Assembly (NCBI GenBank): GCA_907164885.2 | Contig: OU015490.1 | Location: 211,534,943-211,598,942, forward strand | Length of the DNA: 64,000 nt | Reading direction: 5' to 3' | Source of the DNA: Dolomedes plantarius | Taxonomy: Eukaryota; Arthropoda; Arachnida; Araneae; Dolomedidae | In this document: piece after piece, positions 49,479 to 63,616 of the stretch | Layout: each line of letters opens with the position of its first letter | Numbering within the stretch: position 1 is the first letter of the stretch | The notes under the pieces: model-generated | The model's input: the letters and a program-made list of their open reading frames with translations, nothing else | Database searches by the model: none | What the model was told of the DNA's origin: nothing | Made by a program: the position numbers and the translations under genes

Positions 49479-50252
49479 ACGTATATAAGTATAATTTATA
49501 ATTATGAACATTAAAACTCATACATGTTTAATATATAAGTTTTTAATGTCTCAGCTTTTATAGTTTTTTAGATATTGATATTTAATTACTTATCTAATAT
49601 TATCCTGGATAATTTTCGCAGTTGGTTATTCTACGATTTTTAGCTGATATTAACAGGCTTGAAAATGTTAATTAAAAATATTCTAGTTAAATTTACACTG
49701 AAGCACGTGATTATTTTTGTCTCCGGTCTAAACGTATAGTGTGTGGAAGATTAGCTTTTTTTCCAAATAAACCATAATTTGATTTTACAGGAAATTTTGA
49801 ATAAATGATTCCTTTATTATACAGAATAACAGACTAATTAAAGGAAAATATGCACTTTAAAAATCATCACTCGCTGAAAATATGCACTCGCTACTTTTTT
49901 AAACCTGAACAAAAAAAAAATGAAAGAACTCCATTACACTATTAAATAGTAAGATGTCGTTTTCAGGGCAGAAAAGTAAGTGAAACACGTCTCTAAGCCA
50001 CGCCTTCTGTTACAAAGGTTTCTGTTAGTATTCACCTGGAAAATTAAAACGATCGTGAAACTCCTTACATCTATCTTGAAAATAGGGTTATATTCTATTT
50101 TAAAGCGGCAAAAGCAAGCGCAGACCAAATAAAGACTACCTTCAGGAGACTGAAATAAGGATTAAAAAAACAAAAATATCCTTTTCAGTGTGTTAATGCG
50201 ACACATTATCAAATCTGACGTGAATTGGAAGCATATGCCAACAGGGGAAATA

Positions 50253-50698
50253 CAGGGTGGTCCAAAATTATAAAGCGCATTTCATGTTTGAAAAAAAAAG
50301 AACATAATGTTGTACATATATGTTTATTGTTTTCTTAGAAAGACAATTTAAAAGAGTTTTACACAATGACATTTTAAACATTGAATAACTTCCAGATAAG
50401 CAGGTAGAAGGCGCGACAACATTTCGCAAGAAAAACATTACTAATTGCGTCAGTTTGCACTTCGCTACCGTACAGGAAAAAACAATGAGAGCTTTGTCGT
50501 TCCCTGAAAGCAAATCCTTTTTAACTAATTTTTTTTTTAATCATGAAATGCGCTCAATTATTTTGACTCCCCCCTCCCCAGAGTGGTCCAAATTTGAAAA
50601 AATTGGCTTTCCAAGAAAACAATAAACATGTTCACACATCATTTTGTGCTTTTTTTTTAAAGTATGAAATGCGCTCAATAATTATGGACCACATTTTA
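50253..50698. mobile_element. Foldback MITE, Tc1/mariner-type (about 446 bp)
   Basis: The left arm starts CAGGGTGGTCCAAAATTATA after TA. The arms of about 100 bp are inverted: GCGCATTTCAT, ACATGTTTATTGTTTTCTT/ATATGTTTATTGTTTTCTT and GGTCC...ATTAT appear in both. No coding sequence. Confidence 0.7.
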
Positions 50699-51199
50699 TA
50701 TCAGTTTGAACATAGGTTCTTAAACTGTGGTCCGCGGACCCCTGGGGGTTCGTGTAGACATTACCGGGGGACCACGAAACAATTTTGGCATTAACTTTAC
50801 ATCGCCCAAATTTTCGTTTTAATTCAAATAACTCATTTAATAAAAATCCTACATGGTGAAGACTTTTTGCATTTGTTATTACTCAACTAGTTATTAACAT
50901 AACTAAAAAATAATTAGTAATAATTTAATTATTTTTATTGAATTGCACATACGTAAAAATAAATAAAACAATGCAATTTTTTGCATTGTTGTGACTATTG
51001 CGTGGCGCGGTAGCTTGTAGCTATAAATAGACTGGCGACTAGGGGAAAGCCAGTCTAATGAAAAAACCTGTCTGTCCACGGTTAACCAATAGCCCCGTGG
51101 TCAACCGTGCTTTCCTATTTGTGCTACACACGTCTTTCTGTCGTGCCTTTAGTTATTCTACGTGTTTCAGTTGTCTACGTTAATTATTTGACCCATAAA

Positions 51200-54100
51200 A
51201 TGGATCGTTGGCTAAAAACTGGATCTACACTGAAACAAAATATAGATGAAAGCGACTCAGATGATGGAGCGTCAACCTTGAAATCCACCAAGAACCGTAA
51301 AATTAGAAAATATTGTGATGAGTATTTATCATATGGATTCACTTATATATGCAATAAAGATGTGAAAAGGCCTGTCTGTGTTCTATGTCGCGAAAATTTA
51401 TCAAACGAATGTATGAAACCTGCCAAACTCCGACGTCATTTGCAAACAAAACACAGTGAACACTGTAGCAGTGAAAAATTCAATTTATTGGTTGGGGTAT
51501 TAGATATTAAATATTCTATAATAATAATGATGATTACGGTTTTTTGATTTAGAATTCATTGCTTAAGATTGTGGTTAGTACATTGATTAATTGTGATTCC
51601 CAAATGAAGGAAACAACTCTGGTTTACACTGACAAATCAATTTATTGAATATTAAAACACATAACTAATACGATACAAGTTACTAAATATTTCCTCCTTT
51701 ATTTGCACATTACTCACAACTTCTGTACTACTAAATTAATTCTCTACGACACATATATTTAATTCATTCAATTATTATGACACTATTTCGTACTTCATCT
51801 ACACATATTACCGTCAACTTCATTACTACGACACATATATTTAATTCATTCACTTGTTATGATAACATTTTATAAACATAATCACTCATATATCCATGTT
51901 CCATTACTATCAATATTTACTCATATATATAAGCATAACATCATATTAATTATTTTTTTTTACGAATTATCGGTCATCTCCTTAACATCTTATACTCAAT
52001 AACACCCTCATCGCGCTCTATATTAGTTATTACGGCTACACACTGACTAGCAATTACAGTAATATAAAAAGGAAACGCAAAAAGTCGGTACCTCGAAAGA
52101 TGACTGTTGGATCACTATGATGGGCGGCTGGCACTCGTAATGACGAACTTCGTTGTATTATCATCGCACGGAACTAAGGCACTTTCTTCGTCTGGTATAA
52201 GGCTCCGTTAATCATGGCAGACAATCTACACGGGATACTGGGGCACGCTCATTATCGGTTCTCTGACTCCTTCACTCCTTGCAGACCTTCGGCACGGGAC
52301 ATTGGGGCGCTCTCTTCCTAAGTATTAGGGCTCCTTTGCATGGGCCACGACTTGTATTTATATCATCGGGGTTCTTCGTACATATTTATCGGATTCACAC
52401 TACTTCTATCTCAAAAACTTCTAACTAACTCTCCTTCATAGGTTATATGTGCCTTCCTTTCTTATTTCATATTATTTTCTTTTATTAATGCTGACTCCGC
52501 CTCTTGCAATTTCCATTGGCCATATTATTACCATGCCATCGCCATTCGTCCGTGGCTGCCTCTTCTCAATTCCCTTTTCACCAATGCGCATCGAGGGCGG
52601 GATTTATAAAATTCTCCCTCTAACTTAAATTTTCCCATGCTTCGGCTTCAGGGTGGCCTGTTTTATAGCCATCATAAATTTAGTGTTCCCTTTCTTCTTT
52701 TCTTCTATTCGTGCAACTCACTCTCTTGAACTTTTATCTTATACTTCTTGCTACAAGCACAATCTATATTTTTTAGTTTCGCTATATTGCTGGCTTTCTT
52801 CCCTTCTCTTTTTATTGCCCGTCATTTGCCATGTTTCTTTCTTACATTTAGCAATTATTTTGCTTCGTCCTGTAATTTTCAATTCTCCTGCCCCTGGCCG
52901 TGATACTACTGCCATGTCCCTTTGACAAACACTTTAGTACGTCTATCGATTTCTTAAATCAAAAAACGAGAACTTGCTTCACGTCAAAATCCGATGCAAA
53001 AGACCGCATCTGGTGGTATCAATAAAAAATCAGTAAAAGCATCGTATGAAGTATCCCTACTGATCGCAAAAGCTGGAAAACCCCATAATATAGTAGAGCA
53101 ACTAATTCTTCCTGCTACAAAAGTAATAACGAATACAATATGTTTCGGGCTCAAGCAACAAAAGATATAAATTTGATTTCATTATCGAACGATACGGTCA
53201 AGCATAGGACATGTCATGTGATATAAAAGAGCAGTTAATATTGAGGGTGCTCAAAAGTCAATATTACTCACTACAATTGGATGAGAGTACCAAAGTCTCT
53301 AATAATGCTAATTAACATTTATTAGACATGAATTTAAGAATATAAAATATAAGAGGATTTGTTATTTTGTGATTCACTATCTTCGCGTGCAACATCTAAG
53401 GCCGTATTGAATAGTTGAATCATTTTATAACCAAAAATGAAATCTAGTGGTCAAAATGCGTTGGAATTTGGACTGATGGGGCTCGTGCAATGTCAGGAAC
53501 CAGAACTGGATTGATTGCTCTAATTAAAGGTGTAGCACCTCAGGTCGTTTGTAACCATTGCTTCATACACAGGGAATCATTAACACCCAAAAATATGTCA
53601 ACAAATTTGAAAAAATGATGGATGATTTGTTAAATTTGTCAATTTCATTAAGGCTCGTCCACTTAATTCCCGAGTTTTTAAAGTTTTGTGCGAGGAGATG
53701 GGAAGTCAACATACATATCTATTATTCCACACAGAAGTACGTTGGTTGTCACGTGGGAAAGTACTCAATCGGCTTTTTGAGCTTCGTGATGAAATACGAT
53801 CATTTTTAATGGATACGCAATTTGAACTGAACGGATGTTTTAACGATTTTTCCTGGTTAGCTAAGGTGGCTTACTTGAATGATATTTTTACTTATTTGAA
53901 TGAACTGAATTTGAGCCTACAAGGTGCACCTGCAAATATGTTTAAAGTTGAAGATGAAATAAAAGGGATTATAAAAAAAATCGACTTGTTGTCGAAACGC
54001 ATTCACAACTGTGTGTATGAGCCTTTTTCAACACTCAGCGATTTTATAGAAACTTCCAATAGAGCTCCCTCATGAAACGCTGCAGATTTTTGTTAAACAT

Positions 54101-54500
54101 TTAATGGCTATAAAAAGCAGCTTTAGGAATTGTTTTCCGAGTCCTGATTCTGGCAACAACTGGATTAGACATCCATTCAACATGGAAGTTACTAATTATA
54201 AACATTTATCTGTACTTGAACAAGATATTCTCGTGGAATCATCATACGATACGTTTTTGAAACTACAATTCAACAAAACTGAACCCACAAAGTTTTGGTT
54301 CTCAGATCTGATTACCCTGCACTTGCAAATAAAGCATTCCAACATGTGATTCCGTTCTGCCCAGCATATTTATATGAACAGGCTTTTTTGGTACCGTTAT
54401 ATATGAAATTAAAGTATAGAAACAAACTCAATGTAGAAGCGGACCTCAGAATAAAACTTTCCTACATAGAGCCCGACATTGTGGTTCTGGTTTAAAGAAA
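51200..54500 (+). pseudogene. hAT transposase (ZBED5-like), interrupted and frameshifted
   Basis: The N terminus at 51200 reads MDRWLKTGSTLKQNIDE and a BED zinc finger follows (CVLCRENLSNECMKPAKLRR, then HLQTKHSEH). After the insertion (51464-52927) come [59 protein letters not shown] (as [20 protein letters not shown]), [20 protein letters not shown] and the C-terminal dimerisation segment MKLKYRNKLNVEADLRIKLS. These give the hAT order: BED finger, Asp in TDGA, RW motif, C-terminal interaction region. Multiple frameshifts and stops lie between 52960 and 54300. The closest named relatives are ZBED5 and FAM200/SCAND3-type domesticated proteins; this copy is a transposon remnant, not a host gene. 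Confidence 0.8.
51464..52927 (-). mobile_element. LTR-like insertion (1,464 bp) with 5-bp target duplication
   Basis: The insert starts TGTAGCAGTG and ends CCCTTTGACA on the + strand, so the ends are TG...CA. The 5-bp repeats AACAC lie at 51459-51463 and 52928-52932. Removing it rejoins the hAT BED finger to its next segment in the same frame. The insert has no ORF of note. It is most simply a solo LTR; the orientation is a guess based on the GC-richer end TGTCAAAGGGACATGGCAG on the minus strand. Confidence 0.6.
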
Positions 54501-55316
54501 ACAACTGCACCGCTCTCATTAAGTAAAAGTTATTTACAGAAAACATATTATAATAAGATCTATTTTTACCGATATTTGACCAAGAAATGTCTGTATGAGT
54601 TTAATGTATTATGATTTGTAACATTTTAAATTCCTTTTAATACTATTTTTTTATTAATTTTATGTTTTTTTATTCTATATCCTAAAAAATGTTCATCTCT
54701 TTAAATGCGCACGACCATTTATTAAAATAACCAGCGATGCATTTTTACCAATATTTATTATAACGTATGTCTATGAGATAATTGAGCCAGAATTTTGAGT
54801 CTCAAGAACGACGAAAAATGCCTAAGGGTTGGAATGGGGTCCACAAAAAAAATGTTGTTCAAGAGGGGTCCTCGGACTACACAAGTTTAAGAACCCCTGA
54901 GTTAGAAGATATCATTTATATCTCAGTGTTAATATCAGTCAATGGAATGAAAGCATTCACCGTTGACCTAACATATAAAGGTCTATGAACCTGTAGTCAT
55001 GCGCACACGTGCATCAACAAACTCCGTCGGAGCTACTTATATATTTAAATGACTTCCTGTTTGTTTCTGATATTTGTTTAATAAATATGTATGCATAACG
55101 TTTTGCTTGAAAAAAAAAGATTAAAAGCTGTAATGTTTGGTTGTCTCATCCTTAAACAAAACAAAATTGTTGGTATGTCAGCGATGCCTATTTTCTGCTT
55201 ATCTTCTGTGAATTCATCTACAGCTTCCATTAGCTAATCTAGGGGGAGTTGCCTAAATGTTGTTTTACTCATTGAGAAGTATCAATGCAACTAGGATAAT
55301 GTTTTTCTACTATGCT

Positions 55317-55400
55317 AGTGTTTTCCAACCGGTGAGTCGCGAGCCACTAGGGGGTCGAGAAGAGTTTTCTGGGGAGTCACCCCGGCTTTAACTCTTTAGT
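55317..55400 (+). mobile_element. hAT-like terminal fragment
   Basis: CTAGTGTTTTCCAACCGGTG followed by AGTCGCGAGCCACTAGGGGG resembles the end of ZBED-type hAT elements. A weaker relative, CAATGTTTCCCAACCCG, lies at 47704. No matching right end was found. Confidence 0.45.
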
Positions 55401-56079
55401 GAATTTCCTCGAAATATGTTTTCAATATTTATTTACCATTGTTGATGAGATAATGAAGAATACCTAACAGATATTAATTATATACTATGCACAAATTGTA
55501 ATCCGGAAAACAAGTAAGTAACTATGCTAAAAACATACTGTTTTTTAACAGTACAAGCACATAAGGCCCTCAAACTAAACAGAACAGAGAACTTTAAACA
55601 TAGAAAGAAAAATAACTTTTATTGGCTGTTGAATAAGTCACTGGGTAGAGCTCATTTCTGTCTTTGAGGCTGCGATCTCCGAATAGCCATCAACTTAGGA
55701 CCCTGACATTTTATTAAGATCTTGTTCAAATCGAAAACTTAACTTGTTTGAGATCTACTGCCTTCATTTGGAGGTAAATGACAATCTCTGTTACTTCATG
55801 TGTAGAGTACACAAATTCTACATACCAGTTTGTCTTTCATCAATCTGTTGTGTCCCTTTTGGCACAATTATTGTACTTTCGGCAATTAATTAAAGCAATT
55901 TTATTTAGGTTAAGAGTTTCCACTCTTATATAATTTTGAATCAATTTGAAAAGTAAACCATAGAAATAAACAAAATTAAAATTCAAGCATAGACTGCTAA
56001 ATCACTATAACATAAAACATATCCTGCAAAGAAAACAGGATAATAACCAGGATAATAACCAGGATGATAAAAACCAGAA

Positions 56080-56808
56080 AATAATAACCAGGATGTTCTA
56101 CATTTTTTAAAAAGTAAGAATATAGATAGCATATACACGTGTGATTTTGAAAACCTATTTACCAGTATTCCTCATGATAATTTAATGATTATCTGTTCAG
56201 AAATTTATGATGCTTATCTAGATAGTACTTTAATCTTAAAATGTGACTGCATTGATTTATGTAAATTTAATATTTTTGAAAACTACCTCTTTAATGGCTT
56301 ATGTTTCTTTAAACAGATAAATGGTATACCTATAGGAAACAGCTATTCTAGTGCATTTGCCAACCTATTCTTACATTTTTACGAAACTAAATTTCTTAAC
56401 TCAAATAATGTTACCGGATTTAGATATATTGATGACCTCATAATTTTTAACAGCAACGATTTGGAATTTCTTAATCAAATCTACCCAAAGGAACTAACTT
56501 TAAATCGGACTAACGATAATAATCTTTGTGCGACTTATCTGGAATTAAAAATTAAAATTCAAAATAGAGAAATAAAAATAGGGATATATGATAAAAGGTT
56601 AGATTTTTACTTCGAGGTTATCACGTTTACCAATTTCCATAGCAACTTAAACTATAAAATTTATTATAATATTTTTTACTCACAACTTTACAGAATAAAA
56701 AACATATGTAACAATGCTGGGGATTTTTTGGAGGCATGTAGCATTTTCGAGGAAAACTTAAGAAAAAACGATTTTCCTAAAAATTTCGGTAATTTAAAAG
56801 TTTAAAAA
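56080..56808 (+). pseudogene. Reverse transcriptase fragment (possibly Penelope-like)
   Basis: The frame is open from at least 56080 to the TAA near 56806. It reads TCDFENLFTSIPHDNLM (the conserved DF.NLYTSIP of RT domain 1), KQINGIPIGNSYSSAFANLF, GFRYIDDLIIFN (the YxDD catalytic motif), ATYLELKIKI and IGIYDKRLDFYF. The motif set belongs to a widespread metazoan RT lineage without LTRs; I lean to Penelope-like but cannot confirm it. The start, any endonuclease and the 3' end are not identifiable, so it is a 5'-truncated insert. An imperfect ATAATAACCAGG repeat at 56040-56090 lies at its left edge. No frameshift is seen within this part. Confidence 0.65.
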
Positions 56809-57639
56809 AAATGGCATTTAGACTCAGGAATTTTTAAAGTTGTTTAGAATAGTATTTGTGTTTTTGGTTAAGTTGTAATGGGGGGGTGGAGCTATAGTAA
56901 TGTTACAATGACGTAACCATTAGGATAGAACTGGCTGCTGTTTCGCCATAACCGTCACTTACGGAATTGGGGTGTGTAGGCACCGATTATATTGCATTAG
57001 GACTTTTGTGTGCTTGCTTGTAAGGTGCGTTGAGCCCATACAGTAAGTTGTGTTTGTCTTTTCATTTTCTTCTTGACTTATTGCTTCTTTGGGGGACTCG
57101 GGGCCTTGGGAAGTCTTTTGGGCTTACCTGCATCCTATTCAGAAAGTTCCCCTTGAGGTAATTGACATGGTTAGGCCCCCTGATGACGTGACCTGTCGAT
57201 TACCTCTGTCGTTTTATGGTTCAGTTCCGGCTCTTATGCAGAATCTTGCCGTTGGTGCGTGGATGCCCAGAGTGCTTCATTTCTGTTTGTTTTTGTCTAC
57301 TTTAGTATAATCTTTTTATCTATATCTGTTGGATTATTTATTTGAATCAATTTGGTAAGTGATTTTTTTTTTATTGCGGCCATATTCTGTTCTTGATTTT
57401 ATACACCTTTGACTGAGGTAATATTCTTAGTGTTATCTTTCTTAAAACATTGAATTATCCAGTTTAAACCTACAGGGCAATTTCCGTAATTCATATATAT
57501 TGCCGCATCCTATATATTGTCACAAATTTACTATTATATGGAATTCTAAATTCATTAATAAAACATAAGTTTTATTCTATTTCTACTTTTCATTAAAACG
57601 CAAATATTCATATAAATATTTGGAATTTTGGTTTACTAC

Positions 57640-58260
57640 TGTAGTCAGAAAGGACATTGAAAAGCTACAGTGTGTTTTGTGCAACGTTGTCCTCAATACA
57701 GAATCTGTAATACCTTTGAAATTAAAACTTCATTAAGGGACAACGTATTCTGAACATTTCAAAAAGGATTTGACATTATTTCAATGCCATGAAGCCTATC
57801 TCAAACATTAGAGATTTGATCCTACAGGATTGTTTGTTCAACAAACTGCATCCCTAATAAAAGAATCATATGAGGTTTCACGGGAAATTGCCAAACAAAA
57901 AGAAGCCCCACAGGACTGAAGAAACAGTCCTCAAATCCTCTTTGCTGAAGGCTGTAAAGTTAATTCTTGGGGAACCTAAAGAGACAAAGATGAGACAAAT
58001 ATCTCTTTCAAACAACACCATTCAGAGTTGGATTTCCGGTATGTCGAAAATGAGAAAGAGCAAGTGTGGAACGAAATCAAAGTTTTCGCTTGTTTTCTTT
58101 CCAAGTTTATGAATCGAAGGACCTAAGTTCATGTTCTCAGTTGCTTGTTTTCGTGAGATGTATTCATTCAGAGGACATTAAAGGCGAGTTCCGGTTTCTT
58201 ATCGCACTCGAAAGATTACTACTTGACAATATTACATGGGTTTAAAAAATATTTTGGGTG
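57640..58260 (+). pseudogene. Second hAT (ZBED5-like) transposase fragment
   Basis: Frames give CVLCNVVLNTESVIPLKLK (end of a BED finger), ESYEVSREIAKQKEAP, AVKLILGEPKET, KMRQISLSNNTIQSWISGM and EKEQVWNEIKVFACF. These correspond to the region between the BED finger and the catalytic core in ZBED5-type hAT transposases. Stops and shifts are frequent and the core is absent. It differs from the copy at 50711-54899, so at least two related families inserted in this intron. Confidence 0.65.
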
Positions 58261-58691
58261 CTTTACAAGGGAGACCCACATTTCTGAATTTCACTGGTAG
58301 GCGAGTGATGGGAGTAGGACGGCTTGGGAGATGGCAACAGTTCGGAAGGATTTTCTAGTTGTCAGTAGACATCGTGAGTTTGTCCGGTGAACATCGCTTT
58401 TTCGTTTACGAGTCGTTCTTTAAAAACAACGATTCTATAAACCGCTACCAGTCTTCAAGAGGTTACGGCAGAGTGATGGAAAACTTTGGAGAACGGCTTC
58501 CTCAGTAATAACATCCGATCTGTCTCACACTGTTGGATATATTTGTCAAATATAGTAATAAAATAGGATATTGTAGAGAATTACGACTATAAAAATAAAA
58601 ATTACTTAAAATATTATACAGAACGAATGGATATCCATCACTGATTTTGTAAAATATCTATAATTGCTTTTATTTATCATTTCCAATGTAG

Positions 58692-59022
58692 GATTATTTC
58701 AACGCGGCATCATGCAGAGTGGATCAGCTTTCAGTCCTTGGGCAATCGCACGCGACGCAGCGACTCACACCCGCTACCTGGCATCTGTTTTGGATTGCCC
58801 CACCAGAGACAACACAGCTCTCGTCGAGTGCATCCGGCAACGTTCCATCACTGACATAATGCGGGTACAACTGGACGTGCCGGATTACCTGACGGCGTTC
58901 GGACCTACCATCGATGGAATAGTAATACCCAACGAGCCAGCAATTTTAATGAAAAACTATAAAGATCTCTTTGGACAGTATGATCTTCTGTTCGGAGTTA
59001 CGAGAGTGGAATCGTATTTCAG
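58692..59022 (+). CDS. Nlg: Neuroligin, internal exon (central alpha/beta-hydrolase domain)
   Basis: This exon encodes about 110 residues from GLFQRGIMQSGSAFSPWAI through LLFGVTRVESYF. QSGSAFSPWA matches the segment after the elbow in neuroligins. A Cys pair (VLDCPT and ALVECIRQR) fits one of the conserved disulphides of the family. FGVTRVESYF lies at the position of the catalytic acid loop of acetylcholinesterase. The acceptor is TTCCAATGTAG ending at 58691 and the donor GTAATT begins at 59023. The exon starts with two bases completing Gly and ends with two bases of an Arg codon. A decayed second copy of this exon's 5' part lies at 47624-47692. Confidence 0.92.
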
Positions 59023-59429
59023 GTAATTCTTTCCATTCAGTCTCCGCGATTAATATTGACTGTTTTACGTCTCGTTTTGGACAAACTCAAAGCATGTTAT
59101 ATGCATATCATTAACAGTATATAGAATATGCTATAGTTGAAATTAAAAAAAATATATATATAATAAAGTCATTTATAAAAAATACTAATTTATTTTAAAC
59201 ATATGTTTCATCTTTTATTTAAGTACTCAAACTTTTTATCTTCTTCGTCAGCCTTTACAAAAATACCACAAAAAATTTGAGGTTTTTTATTTTTTTTTTA
59301 TTTTCTCATTATGTGATAAACACTCGTTTACTTCAGGGGTGCATAAACATAAACTCGTCAGATTCTAAAATCTGTGAGAAATTTTTATACTAAGGGTTCA
59401 TTTCGGTTTAATATAACCTTATATATACA

Positions 59430-59500
<71 letters not shown>
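59430..59500. repeat. (TA)n microsatellite
   Basis: A TA tract of about 70 bp in neuroligin intron 3. Nothing else is present. Confidence 0.9.
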
Positions 59501-59502
<2 letters not shown>

Positions 59503-60475
59503 ACACCAACGGTAATTTTTTCTACATAAAAAGGTAAGTTCACAAAATTCTACGTCTTTAATTTTTTATGACTTTCCTTACATGAAATTCCTCTAGTATT
59601 GGTTGAGTAAAATATAAATCATAACATTATATTCCATTTCTTGTTGCGATTTAGTTTCATAGACAATTTGATGAATATAATATTTCTGCTGAAGATTCTA
59701 ATCTTCAAATTAATTGTGAGTTTCATTGTTTGTAACACCGAATCCTTGTTTTCGAGTAAATGCGATCAATTCGTCCACTGTCCTTCAATGATAACATTAC
59801 TACAACATGAGGCAGCGGTGAGAATTTCGCTTCATTGTACGCACGTCTATACAAACTGGAAATTCCAGGAAGTTACATAAATTTCTTTCTGGTGCTTCTT
59901 TGTGATTTCGACCTTGTAAGGTACGCAGAAAATCATGTTTCTTTGTTACACTATTCCGCAGTTCTTGGCCCAAAGACAAAGCCTGGGGGAAAATTTTATC
60001 TCAGAACATGTGGTAGCGGGTTACAAATGAAATTCTGTATAACAGTTGAAAATTAATTGTGTTTCATTTTTTATTATACTTTATTTAATTTTAAGAGTGC
60101 ACATTTTTTTTAACATTTTTTCTTTAAATTACAGAATTGTTGAACTAAATTATTTATACATGATAAAGAGAAAAAATGCCTCTGAAAATATTAATATTTT
60201 TTTTTTCAAAAATGCTGTTCTCATGTTATTAGCTTCGTGTCAGTATGTGCTCTACCTGGGAACTTTGTCACAGGAGATCAAAAATTTATAAGCGTTATAA
60301 ATATCAGTCCATACATGTGTTCCTGCATTTGTTCAAAATACTCTTAAAATGCTTGTTTGAATGTGTCTAGTGTTTTGTTAAAAATAGCACAATTACATGA
60401 AAACATAAATTAAATTTAAAAAATTTAATATACAAAAAAAAAATAATTTGAATAAAAATTCAAACACAGTTGCCT

Positions 60476-60511
<36 letters not shown>

Positions 60512-60513
60512 TA

Positions 60514-62815
<2,302 letters not shown>

Positions 62816-63154
62816 TAATCTAAAACCTATTTTAGCATTATAACCCAATATCCCCTGGAAAAAAAAAGAAAAACCTTTTTAATTTCCTTAAGTTCCCATT
62901 CATTAAATTCTCACATATATATCATATATATCCTTTATGTCATTTTTTTACGTGCTCGATTATCATCACCATATATACCATATATGTATGTGTGTATCAC
63001 TTTTAATTTTTATCATAAAGTATGAAAAATATGTTTCACTACATGTTAAAGGTCATCAAAACAGCAGCAATTTTTTTGTTAATATACAAAAGACAGATAG
63101 TTTATCATCAGTACTCCTTTTAGTTATTGATTGAACTTAATCTTCTTATTACAG

Positions 63155-63616
63155 ATTCTCCGCGCACGAAGAAAAATTCGGCATCGACTCAATCAAAAGG
63201 GACAGAATTTTCAGGACTTTAGTGAGAAATGTCTTCACATTTCACCTTCAGGAAATTTACCTAACAATACTCAATGAGTACACAGACTGGTTGCACCCGG
63301 AACAACATCCTTTAAATATTTTTGAAACCACCGTTGAAGCTCTTAGTGACGTGTTAACTGTGGCACCCATGCTCAAAGCCGGCAATTATCACTCATTAGC
63401 TCATTCATCAAAGACTTTTTTCTACGTGTTCGATCATCAAACAGAGGAGAGTGACTATCCTCCGCGGATGGGTTGCGTGTCTGGTGAGGACATGAATTAC
63501 GTGTTCGGTGCACCCTTGGTGTCTAGCCTTTCGCACTTCAGCACGAATTACACGAGGTCGGAGTATTCGTTAGCTAGAGCTGTGATGACCTATTGGACCA
63601 ATTTTGCTAAAACTGG
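63155..63616 (+). CDS. Nlg: Neuroligin, internal exon (C-terminal part of cholinesterase-like domain)
   Basis: This exon encodes about 154 residues beginning FSAHEEKFGIDSIKRDRIF and ending MTYWTNFAKTG. It contains NEYTDWLHPEQHPLN, KTFFYVFDHQT and YVFGAPLV, all typical of arthropod neuroligins. YVFGAPL corresponds to the loop that carries the catalytic His in esterases. Here the aligned residues read CVSGEDMNYVFG, so the usual His of VHGED is Ser. Together with the Gly elbow, this rules out esterase activity. The acceptor TTATTACAG ends at 63154; the donor GTAAGTGC starts at 63617. The exon ends with GG of a split codon. The remaining ectodomain, transmembrane segment and cytoplasmic tail lie beyond the window. 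Confidence 0.92.

Larger units (their letters stand above)
50711..54899 (+). mobile_element. hAT (Buster/ZBED5-like) transposon split by an LTR insertion
   Basis: The left end CATAGGTTCTTAAACTGTGG and the reverse complement of the right end, CAGGGGTTCTTAAACTTGTG, are inverted repeats. The 8-bp flanks AGTTTGAA (50703-50710) and AGTTAGAA (54900-54907) match at 7 of 8. Without the 1,464-bp insertion the element is about 2.7 kb, right for a hAT with a single transposase. The transposase is present but broken. Confidence 0.85.

Noticed and set aside
57089..57310. 73-aa ORF after the reverse transcriptase
   Set aside because: No motif. More likely untranslated tail of the retroelement or unrelated intron.
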